64,000 nucleotides of DNA from Daucus carota subsp. sativus (lineage: Eukaryota > Streptophyta > Magnoliopsida > Apiales > Apiaceae): the NCBI RefSeq assembly GCF_001625215.2, contig NC_030388.2, forward strand, positions 25,222,558 to 25,286,557. Direction: 5' to 3'. The notes under the pieces were generated by a model. It made no database searches and had not been told where the DNA came from. It was given only the letters and a program-made list of their open reading frames with translations. Of this stretch, positions 1-9,060 are shown piece after piece (position 1 is the first letter of the stretch; each line of letters opens with the position of its first letter). Position numbers and translations under genes: made by a program.

Positions 1-973
1 CCGATAAATAAAACAGTTTCCAGCAGGGTAGATTTACGAGCATAAAATTAAATTACAAAGGTTTAGGTAGATTTATATTCCCCCATATACATATGAGAGA
101 GAGAGTTGCAGAATATTAGTGCCAGTGTATAGTCAAGTAAATAGGGATCTTCAACCCTTCACTCATTTTAAAAACAAGGATGGTAGCATCAGAAGCTAAT
201 AGGCTTGCTCAGAGGATGAATTTTTTTAGAAAGAAATTAGATTATATCAGTTAGCAATACTTATTTAGTTTATTTTAAATAGATAGAATTTCTAGTCTGA
301 ATCGCATAGTTCTAACTGTGTATGTAACAGTTTTTTTACTGTAAGAAATATAATTCAATAGTATACTAAAAACTATCACTGATCGTACTTCTAAAATAAG
401 GTTAAACAAGTCACAAATTATGAATATGCAAACAAAGCTGACCGGATCCTTAAACATTATGCCTAAGGAGTATCATTTGCCAAGACAAATCATCAGTTCA
501 AGGCAACATGTAAGTAATAAAAGAAGAGTTCTCAATCACCACATTTGTAGGCAGGCCTACAACTATTACTAGACAATGACTATCTGCAGCAACCGCGATT
601 GAAAATGGAAAGAAGAGCTTTCACTATTTGTGACACATTAAATGCAGAGTATCTGCCTTCAAGCAACATAGGATGTAATAATCCAATATCCATAACAGAA
701 AAAACTATTAACTTCAACTCAACTGAATAATAGTTCAAATAGAAATACAAATAAGATATCACAAAGACAATGTTTTTTCACTAACAATACACAAGGATTT
801 AAAAGAAAATCATCTGTTTGACATTAATGATAGTCAAGATTGATGATTGACATTAAGAATTTTAACAATTAATTCCAAATGAAAGGAACTTTACATACAC
901 CTGTCCACATATACCAAGAGACAACGATTAACAATTCAAAGAAAGAGGCTAAGAAAAAAGTGACGAAACATAC
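1..973 (-). other. Intron of the RLCK gene, no exon seen
   Basis: AT-rich sequence following the GTATGT donor at 973. I looked for the catalytic-loop exon of the kinase on the minus strand and found none, so this intron continues past the left edge. Confidence 0.6.
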
Positions 974-3090
974 TCCTAAAAAGGTGGTTCTCCAAGCTCC
1001 CTCGAGACATAAATTCATAAACCAGCAACCGCTGATCATCTTCTATACAATAACCAATCAGCTTAACCAAGTTTGGATGAATGAGGTCACCTAGAAAACT
1101 GACTTCAGCCTGAAAAAGGAGGTACAGGAAGACATAAAAAAAACTGGAAATAGCCAGGACCGATGTCAAAAGAACATAAGATAGGGAGGAAAATATTGAG
1201 ACATATAAGGAGCATCAGACCAGCCATTCTTTGTGACCCTGAAGCCCATCATGATTGAGAGTTTTCACAGCAACAGTAAGGCCAGTGCCTGGTTTTACAG
1301 GTGCCGTCCCATTCTCTTCAATCCACCCCTTGAATACACAACCAAATCCCCCTTCACCAAGAAGACTATCAGGCCTAAAATTCCTCGTTGCCATCTTAAG
1401 ATCATTAAAAGCAAATTTCCGAAGCCGAGAAGCAATTTTAAGTTCCTCTTCAAGTTTGGAAGTGGATGAACTACTTTCTGCAGTACTGGTTGTAGTTGAT
1501 GAAATTGCAGTAGATGGTTGGTCTTTTCTACTGTTAGCATATTTGCTTTCTGCAGCAGCACAGAACGAGCAAGTCAGACAAAAATCATCATGTGCTAGCA
1601 AGATACTAAATTACAAAATTATGCTGCAGACACAAATGAGAATATACCAAAGGAACAGAAGAATACTGTTTCAAATGTATATAACCGAAAGGCCACTGGT
1701 GTATAAATAACTAGTTGTGACCAAACAGTTACCAATAAGATGACACCAATTCGACTACAAATGAGGTACTAATGCTAATATATATGTAGGACATATAAGT
1801 AAATTATACTGTATAATTGAGACATTGACATGCAATTCGACCAATTACCTAGTCCTGTAGAAAAACAAATACTAGAACATAAGGACCAGAGTCCTGTTAT
1901 AATGTTAGGAAAAGGAGGTTGGATGCCTTTCAAAAGAATTAGCAGCAGAGTATAACTAATCTTTATTTTCCAGGTAAACAAAACTACAAATAGAAAATAA
2001 GGGTTCTAAGGCACAAGAGTACTTTCATAAAGGCAGTATTCTACATTCCACATATTAAATAATTTCTTGCAAAGGTGAAAATATTCTCTTTTTCGACAAC
2101 AAGTACGTATAGTGAATTAGTGATCATGAAAATTAGTTTATGCAAGCATACATTAGAAAGTGATTCTGCATAAAATTCACGGAGGAACCTAAACAGAGTT
2201 TAAAAAAATCAAGACATAATCAAACAACCCCAAGTTTCAACATTCATGTACATGGCTAGTTCATAGGTCAAACTGTCTTCATATATGATAAAATAAAGTT
2301 CATGGACTGCAAATCACTACAACTATTATATAATTGTGTTAACAGATGTTCAAATGCAGGATCCAGTAATCAACATAGTAGGGAAAAGGTAGGAAAGAAT
2401 ACGTTCAACAATAACATCTCTACATTCCCCTTTGCACCAGACTCTAATGTTGAACATGACTGTAAACGAGCATATCTTTCAATCTTGAATTTAGTAATAG
2501 CTTACGAGCAAAAATAATCAAATAGTTTTGCAATATCATTTTGGTTCCATATAACGTGTTATCTTAAAAGGAGGTATGATTATTGCTATAAGCATGTGGT
2601 GATTTTCTTCAGTTTGAAAGTAGCACATTAGAAATTTGGAAATTACTACAGAAGGTGAAAACATGAGCTAGAAAATACACAAAAACACATTGTACTATAC
2701 AAACATCATCTTTATGAATCACATTTCACTTCAAAATCGTAATTATAATCCATAAGACAAGCTTAACTAACACTGACGAGTTCTAGTGAGATGAGGAAAG
2801 CATTGCAATGCATAATACAGTATGCACTAATGAAAAAAGAAGAATATAAAACTCGAATCAGACATCATAAAAATCAAAATATATCGATACAGAAAGTAAA
2901 ATGGTAGTTTACCATGTAAACTGATGCCACTAATTGAGTTGTCAACTTTAGATCTTGATGTTATACAGCTGCGAATTGACCTCAACGCAATCCAACAACC
3001 AGTAACTTCCCCATCAGCATCATCTTTCTTCACCTTGTTCTTAGATTTGCCCACCTCCCAAGGCTCACTTTTAGCATCACTTAATCCCAT
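974..3090 (-). CDS. Receptor-like cytoplasmic kinase, PBL34/35/36 type (3' part beyond left edge)
   Basis: Plant RLCK-VII kinases are membrane-anchored Ser/Thr kinases that relay signals from surface receptors. Exons read on the minus strand are 2913..3090, 1221..1549 and 974..1109, with GT donors and AG acceptors at each junction; 214 codons are visible. The N-terminus starts MGL (possible myristoylation at Gly2) and has a GCW motif at residues 31-33 (possible palmitoylation at Cys32). The kinase domain starts near residue 105. The glycine loop GEGGFG is at 124-129, the ATP lysine in VAVK is Lys155, and the last exon ends in the typical [17 protein letters not shown] stretch before a GTATGT donor. 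The HRD and DFG exons must lie left of the window, because I see none in 1-973. The PBL34/35/36 assignment rests on remembered similarity of the N-terminus and the long variable linker. Start chosen at the ATG that gives the GCW-containing N-terminus. Confidence 0.85.
1550..2912 (-). other. First intron of the RLCK gene
   Basis: Bounded by a GTAAAC donor (after the split Gly/Glu codon) and a TGCAG acceptor. It is AT-rich, and I recognise no nested gene or mobile element in it. Confidence 0.7.
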
Positions 3091-4395
3091 TTTCTCACAG
3101 AACTCAACAATAAGCCCTAATCAACAGCCCATCAGAACCCCAACAATCAAATACAGAACCCCAAAATCATAAGGCAAATTTAACAAAACCCCAGTTGAAA
3201 AAATCAGCAAAAGAAAATGATTCAACCCTACAAACAGCTAAAACACAAGAAAAGCTAGAATCTTTAGACAAAAGAAAAATACCCACCAAATATATAGATG
3301 AAATAAGTGAAAACCAATTCAAAATTTCAAAAAAAGTTGAATTTTTGAGCACCGACTTAAAGAAAAGAGCATAGGGGTAAATCAAATCACATGCCTAGAC
3401 ATACAAAACACACTTAAAACACTTGTTTAAAGTACACAGTAGCATCTATCTAGCCATCTATCTTGTCCTAAAAGAAAAAAAAGACTCTGTAATAACAATA
3501 CAGAAGACTCTTAAGAGGTGATCAGTTCAAAGTTCATAAATTCAACATATACATACACATATACACACATATAAAGTGATTCCAGAAGGAAAGCAAATCG
3601 AGAAACAGGGTCAGAACTTAGAAACTTGAGTATAAAAAAAAACATATTAAAAATTCCTTTTAACCGTACCGTTTTTTATTATTGATATTCAATTTTATAA
3701 TATAATTTTCAATTATTAATAAGTTTTCGTATAGGGGATAATGACCGTACCAGAGTGCTGTACAGCAAAGACTAGGATTATGTGAGGATTTTTTATATCA
3801 AGATATACTTTTACTGATTCTATCGAGATTTGATAATTATATCACATATCTTCTATAAATTAAGTTTCGATATAATATTGTGCAACACCAGCTAGGCCGC
3901 GTTGATAAAATTATGTTTCTATTGGCAAAATTGGAATAAAATATTTGGTAACTAAATTAAAATGTATCTTGAAATGATCAAGAACAAATTTATTATTATT
4001 TTTTTTAAGAAATATAAAAATTTATGAATTTCTATTTTGATATATACCAGAGTCCTGCTAGGGACCGGTTAGAATTATAACAAATATTTAATATATCCAA
4101 AGATTTTTAACCACTAGACGGGAAAAATAATCTCATTCAACGATCAAAATCGCGGGACGCGTTAAAAATAATATTATAATCTTTACCGTTGGATAGTAGC
4201 ATTATAATGGGTAATTAGGTTTTGATAGTAGCATTAGTAAATATTATGAATATATAGAGATTTTTGAATCTTGATTGGTTAATGTCGTACACGCTATCTT
4301 CGTTATTTTATTTTTTTTTTGAAAATTAAGTATGCTATCTAGTTAGGAATATGTTAGTCTTGATGATAATTCAAAACCTATGGTATAATTTTACT
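3091..4395. other. RLCK 5' leader and upstream region
   Basis: The first few hundred bases are A/C-rich on the plus strand (pyrimidine-rich on the gene strand), as expected of a 5' leader. A short CA/TA-rich tract is at 3548-3575. From about 3640 the sequence turns very AT-rich, with no coding signal. A T-run with GAAA at about 4310-4325, between imperfect copies of a GCTATCT word, may be another small SINE-tail insertion, but the flanks are too degraded to call. Confidence 0.4.
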
Positions 4396-5376
4396 TGTTA
4401 AAATGTAGCTGATAAATGGATAACAGGCTATCTGTAGTATCCGTTGATCAGATAACTCATCAACCGATGACGTGTTGTCATAAAATAGGTACTTTTTAGT
4501 ATTAGCAGTTGATCAACTGATAAAATTATGACGTATAACTGAACATGTAGTCGGGATGTCAAATTGTAAATATTCTAAGTCATGTAAACTGCATAAGTGA
4601 AATGCAGGTCAACGACTAAATCAAGTTATCAACAAATTTGAAATACGGATTCATCAAGTACTATTTAACCCATCACCGACTAGTGGAAAAAGAACTATCA
4701 ACTGATAAATACAAAAGCCATCAACGTCTAGTCAATAAGATTATCTACGGTTGAATATTGAATCAGTAATTGCTAAATATGGAGGTTATCGTTGAGAGCT
4801 ACTTGCAATGAAAAAAGATATTGGTCACATGGGTTGATCAGAAAAATAAAACAATTTTAAAGCTAAGCTATAAATAGTCTTAGTTGTGTTGAAGAACTAG
4901 AAGCTTACCATTCGAAGCTACTCAACATGAAAATATTCAATAAAGCTATTCAATCAAGAAGACAATATTTCCAAAAATATCCAAATAAGAAATTGAGTAG
5001 GGGTGCTACGGTTTTTAATTTTATTTAGATAGTTTATTCTTAGATTAGAAAAACAATAAACATAGAAAATATAACCAAGTGTTGTGTATCGTTTTCAAGT
5101 GTCCATAAAATTTGAAAATAGCAACTTAGAGAAGTAAGGCAAATTAATCTTGTAAAATTAACTCTCCATATCTTTGTATGTAGCTGTGTTGGAAAATAAA
5201 AGAGTTTTTCAATACAGAAAAATCTCTCAGGTGGAGAAATAAAACCCCAACTGAAATTTGAAAGACTCTTATTTTATTTCTTGGTTTAGTTTAGCTTTAT
5301 TATTAGTATGCTCTCTATTGAATGCGATCCACATATTATTGAAAAAGCTTATGACTGTATTCAGCCCCCTTCTACA
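4396..5376. mobile_element. Probable LTR (solo or remnant), copia-like
   Basis: The stretch begins TGTTAAAATG and ends CAGCCCCCTTCTACA, the C-rich-then-ACA ending common to Ty1/copia LTRs. It contains a TATA box (CTATAAATAG at about 4868) and several copies of words like ATCAACTGAT and ATCAACCGATGACG in its first 350 bp. The 5-bp flanks (TTACT and ATCTT) do not match, and no primer-binding site follows, so the left boundary is uncertain. A short stretch near 42690 shares the ATCAACCGATGACG word. Confidence 0.4.
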
Positions 5377-6253
5377 ATCTTTATTATAGTTATATACAGT
5401 TAAATAATATTATCATAGTTAGCATTTCTATTTGTTTCTTTTTACAAGTTCAGGAAAGATAATTTGTCTCAAAATATTTATTCTTTTTTCTTTTCAATAC
5501 AGCTATTTTCATATTTTTATAAAGGCTACTCTTGGACTCCTATTTTCAATATTTGATTAATATACACGTAAACACAATTATATTCAATTCTATGGCACCA
5601 AAAATCTATACGGCTACTAAAACAACCCCCATTAACTTAAAAAAGTACAACATGGCATCTTCTCATAAAATAATTGCTCGTATATCCGACCTCATGAATA
5701 TTATTATAGTAAATACTACTTCTCTTTCAAATTTACATATATGCAGTATTAGAACAAAAAAAGTTTAAAAAAATTATTGTGTGTGTGTGTTCATAATTTA
5801 GTTTAGAATGTGTTTATCATATTTTTAAAATTAAATATTATAATTTGTAAAATACAGTCTAAATTAAACTAATTTGAACAAAAACAAAAACCAGACATGT
5901 TTAAAAATGAGGGAGTATTACATATATTTCACTAATTCTCTTTTTTCTCCTTATTTTTCATCCGGTTTGAAATATTAACCTTTATCACTTGTTTATTTTA
6001 ATTTTAAACTAATGTTCACTAAAATTTATGGAACAAGTTTCGTACAATATACAATTTGTATATTGGTTATTGTCATTAAATGACATGATTTATTTTGCGC
6101 TTTTAATCTATGATGTATTTACGTTATTGGTTGTTTAATTTAACGTCCGTGGAAAAGATTAACTAGAAGGAGAGATATACAACATGCAATAAATGCAAAA
6201 GAAGTTACGCTACTAACATCTTACCATTTTTAATGATAAAAAATATAATTAAA
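5377..6253. other. AT-rich intergenic sequence
   Basis: No gene found. A short GT tract is at 5779-5790. A GAGGGAGTA word at about 5909 looks like the right end of a decayed Stowaway, but no matching left end could be placed. Confidence 0.4.
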
Positions 6254-6300
6254 CAAGATTGCTAGTATATTTTTTTTTGAAAGCAAGATTGCTAGTATAT
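6254..6300. repeat. Micro-insertion with 17-bp target duplication
   Basis: CAAGATTGCTAGTATAT occurs at 6254-6270 and again, unchanged, at 6284-6300. Between the two copies lies only TTTTTTTTGAAAG (13 bp). Read on the other strand this is a short word followed by an A-run, as at the 3' tail of a SINE. The length of the duplication fits target-primed reverse transcription. A slippage-type duplication is the alternative. Confidence 0.65.
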
Positions 6301-6306
6301 TCTTAA

Positions 6307-6506
6307 GAGCAATGCTAGAGACCCCAAATTTTTTCCCCAAAATTTGTTACCAAATGACGTGGATAACAAGTGGCGAAATTTGATTGGGTGATTGATGAAT
6401 CTGCAGGGGGCCTCATTATTATGGGAATGAATGCAACCAATGAAATTTCGCCACATCATTTGGGAAAAAATTTTGGGATAAATATTTGGGGTCCGTAGCA
6501 TTTTTC
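6307..6506. mobile_element. 200-bp MITE with 9-bp target duplication (Mutator-like)
   Basis: The ends are inverted repeats: the left end reads GAGCAATGCTAGAGACCCC, and the right end read backwards is GAAAAATGCTACGGACCCC. The similarity continues through CCCAAAAT and CAAATGA-type words for about 55 bp. TATTCTTAA flanks it on both sides (6298-6306 and 6507-6515). A 9-bp duplication points to Mutator-like transposition. There is no coding capacity. Confidence 0.8.
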
Positions 6507-6805
6507 TATTCTTAAATCCTGCTAACAAAGAATATTGAAAATTACATATCTTAACCTTGTTTGCTTTAATGTGAAGTTCAATTATTTCTCCTTTTTAGTC
6601 ATTTTCTTCATCCAGGTTACCCCATATTTTTACTCGCACAAGGCCCATTTCTCATTTTGCACTATATCCCTGCTATAATTTTTATAACCCGTTTATGTGC
6701 AGGTTAACCCGACCGACGGCCACACAGTATCATCAATCTTAGTAGCCTATTCTTCTTTCCTATTTTATAGCTAAATTTTGTGACATCTTGAAGCAATTTT
6801 GATTT

Positions 6806-6858
6806 CAAATCAAATGCATATCTTTTTTTTTTTTTTTGACAAATCAAATGCATATCTT
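6806..6858. repeat. Micro-insertion of T13GA with 19-bp target duplication
   Basis: CAAATCAAATGCATATCTT is at 6806-6824 and again at 6840-6858, separated by thirteen T and GA. On the minus strand the insert with its flank reads TTTGTC followed by an A-run, the same as the last bases of the SINE at 23205-23335. I read it as a SINE copy truncated to little more than its tail. Confidence 0.7.
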
Positions 6859-6924
6859 AAACAATTCTGTGGTTGGAGAATATTGAAATTAAAAATGAAA
6901 TCGTCATTTTCTTAGAGACACCAG

Positions 6925-7733
6925 TAGACCGGCAATTTCAGACACGACCCGATAACCCGACACGAATTTGACCAGCAAAATACGAATCCGGGTCGGGGTA
7001 TTTCGGGTTCGGGTCGATTTCGGGTTGACCCAAAATTGACCCGAAAAAATCGGGGCATTTTCTGGTCGGGTTCGGGTAACCCGAAATCAACCCGCAATCA
7101 CATATATATTATATATTGTATATTTAAATGTTTATACTTATAATACAAAACCCTAAACTAAAGTAGTACCTGTTCACTTTCTTTCTTTTCACATCCCCAA
7201 GCCTCAATTGTTGAGCCGCGGCGGCGTTTCGCTCTCATCACTTCTTTCTGCTTCCGAATCAAAATCCCTCTCTTTAGCTTCTCAATCTTCAACATCTTTT
7301 TCCGAATCTTTAACTTCCCAATCCGATTCTAATCTGTCGTTCGGATTCTATTTATGTTTTTAGTATCGAAATTGGTATGTTATAGATCTCAACTGGATTT
7401 GAGTTTTGATGTTATCTACGTGATATTGTGCCTTGCATACTATGTTTTGGATTATCTGGACACTTGTATATAATCGCTTTTGCAGGTAATAATAAAGAGA
7501 GACATCCCAGTTAATCTCTTAATCTCTTGGCAAGCACACCGAATATGTAAGAACACAAAAGTTTCGGGTCATTTCGGGTCGTGTCGGGTAACCCGAAATA
7601 AATCCGAGTCGTGTTCGAGTTAGGTACCTGTACCCATAAAATTTTCGGGCCAGGTTCGGGTTGGGTAAAAAATACTACCCGAGAATGTTGACCTGACACG
7701 AACCCGACCAACAACCCGTAATTGCCAGCCCTA
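6925..7733. mobile_element. Non-autonomous hAT-like element with CGGGT-type subterminal repeats
   Basis: The left end is TAGACCGGCAATT; the right end read backwards is TAGGGCTGGCAATT. The flanks are GACACCAG (6917-6924) and GACACCAA (7734-7741), an 8-bp duplication with one change, typical of hAT. About 170 bp inside each end are dense in GGGTCGGGTTCGGG-like words in opposite orientation. The middle (about 7150-7480) is different. It holds a GCGGCGGCG stretch, pyrimidine-rich leader-like sequence and a TTGCAG|GTAATA junction, so it may be a captured leader or the remains of the element's own gene. Confidence 0.75.
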
Positions 7734-7741
7734 GACACCAA

Positions 7742-8177
7742 TAGCATATTCAATTTGAGTCGATGTATGCATCAAGTAAGTACTGTGAGATCTTAAATTG
7801 TTATCTTCTTAGTATTGTATTTCATTGTTCAATGGATTAGGTTTTCATGTTATTTTATATTGATTTCATATATTAATGTCACATCTTAATTCTTGATTCA
7901 TATTTTTATCATTGTATGTGATCTATATAATAAATATCGGCCGAATTTTAGCAATATATTCACAATTACATGATATGGATCAATCAGGTTACATGGGCTC
8001 AACTAATTTCAAAAATTCACAGGTTGGACACCGTTTGCATAGGCCAATTTCACTATCTTCGTCAAAACATGGTTTGGTAACTGTTTTTCTCATGTAAATA
8101 TCAATTGCTCATTTTTAAACTTTGTTTATATGTGTGTAAATTATATGTATATATCAATTGCTCTTTCTGTGTATGTA
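7742..8177. other. AT-rich spacer before the hairpin locus
   Basis: No gene or repeat recognised. It would contain the promoter of the hairpin locus if that is transcribed from the left. I see no clear TATA box that I would defend. Confidence 0.4.
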
Positions 8178-8291
8178 TATGATGGATGGTGAGTGGGTAA
8201 AGACGGCGATGTCTGATGATGGGACTATGACAGCTCAGCTTCTAGAGCAGATGTCGCAATCTCCGATGGCCACTCCGCCACCTCCAACGAG
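8178..8291 (+). pseudogene. Partial direct copy of the hairpin's parent gene (5' part)
   Basis: This copy reads MMDGEWVKTAMSDDGTMTAQLLEQM followed by a proline-rich stretch, open in frame. The same start recurs 144 bp later at 8322 and, inverted, at about 8976. Unlike the copies in the hairpin arms it lacks an in-frame stop after the LLxQM motif, so it may be closer to the source gene. It runs into the left arm and the joint frame ends at 8380-8382. I take it as a fragment, not a working gene. Confidence 0.55.
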
Positions 8292-9003
8292 AAAGACTTT
8301 CTCGTTTTATCTCCGAGTGCATATGATGGATGGTGAATGGGTTAAGGCGACGATGTCTGATGATGAGACTATGACGGCTTAGCTTTTGGTGCAGATGTAG
8401 CAATCACCGAGGGCAACTCCTCCGCCACATCCAATGACGGTTATGCTATTAAAATGGAGCGTCCGTCAACCCCGTACTAGGTCTGTGGTTCATAAGAGGG
8501 GCGGCGCACGTGGCAGTCCAACAACTCTTCTTTCGTGGACTGGTGGGTCCACCTCTTTTAGCGGCGTTGCTCATCCCACTACTGTTAACGCCTTTGAATA
8601 ATCCTACAACTCCTATTTCGTGGAATGGTGTGATCGACATTTTTCCGGTGGTGAAAACAAAGATCACATCAGTCCATGAAAAAGGAGTTGTATGACTGTT
8701 CAGAGGCGTCAACAGCTGCGGGATGAGCACCGCCGCTAAGAAAGGTGGACCCACCGGTCCACGAGAGAGGAGTTGTTGGACTGCCACGTGCGCCGCCCCT
8801 CTTATGAACCACAGATCTAGTACGGGGTTGACGGACGCTCCATTTTAATAGCATAACCGTCGCTGGATGTGGCGGAGGAGTTGCCATCGGTGATTGCTAC
8901 ATCTGCACCAAAAGTTGAGTCGTGATTGTCCCATTATCAGATATCGCCGTCTTTACCCATTCACCATCCATCATATACACTAGAGAGAGAATGAGAAAGT
9001 CTC
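8292..9003. repeat. Long near-perfect inverted duplication of a gene fragment (hairpin locus)
   Basis: The left arm is about 8292-8635, the loop about 8636-8661, and the right arm about 8662-9003. Compared by eye, 8401-8520 differs from its partner at 4 of 120 positions, 8521-8635 at about 18 of 115 and 8321-8400 at about 11 of 80, so the middle of the arms is best preserved. Both arms carry the same protein-coding fragment, with words LKWSVRQPRTR and SPTTPLSWTGG. I recall these from a conserved plant protein family of unknown function with an MDGEWVK-like start. The arms contain in-frame stops and lack the rest of such a gene. A transcript across the locus would fold into a hairpin of about 340 bp, a likely substrate for Dicer-like enzymes. 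Confidence 0.85.
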
Positions 9004-9056
9004 CGATACTCCAGTGCTTTTGTGGAGTATCGATACTCAGAGAGAGAATGAGAAAT
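8983..9056. repeat. Short repeat pair flanking a small hairpin
   Basis: AGAGAGAATGAGAAA occurs just inside 8983-9000 and again at 9040-9056. Between them GATACTCC and GGAGTATC can pair around a loop of about 11 bases. This is the outer edge of the large inverted duplication. Confidence 0.5.
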
Positions 9057-9060
9057 CCTT

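Noticed and set aside
5535..5914. Stowaway element ending GAGGGAGTA at 5909
   Set aside because: The supposed left end (CTCCTATTTTC at 5537) lacks a TA and pairs too poorly.
6912..7097. Open frame of 61 codons rich in Pro and Arg
   Set aside because: Reading of the CGGGT word array of a hAT element.
8158..8382. Open frame starting at 8158 as a real gene
   Set aside because: It contains the same gene start twice and runs across the junction of a direct copy and a hairpin arm. It is a by-product of the duplication.
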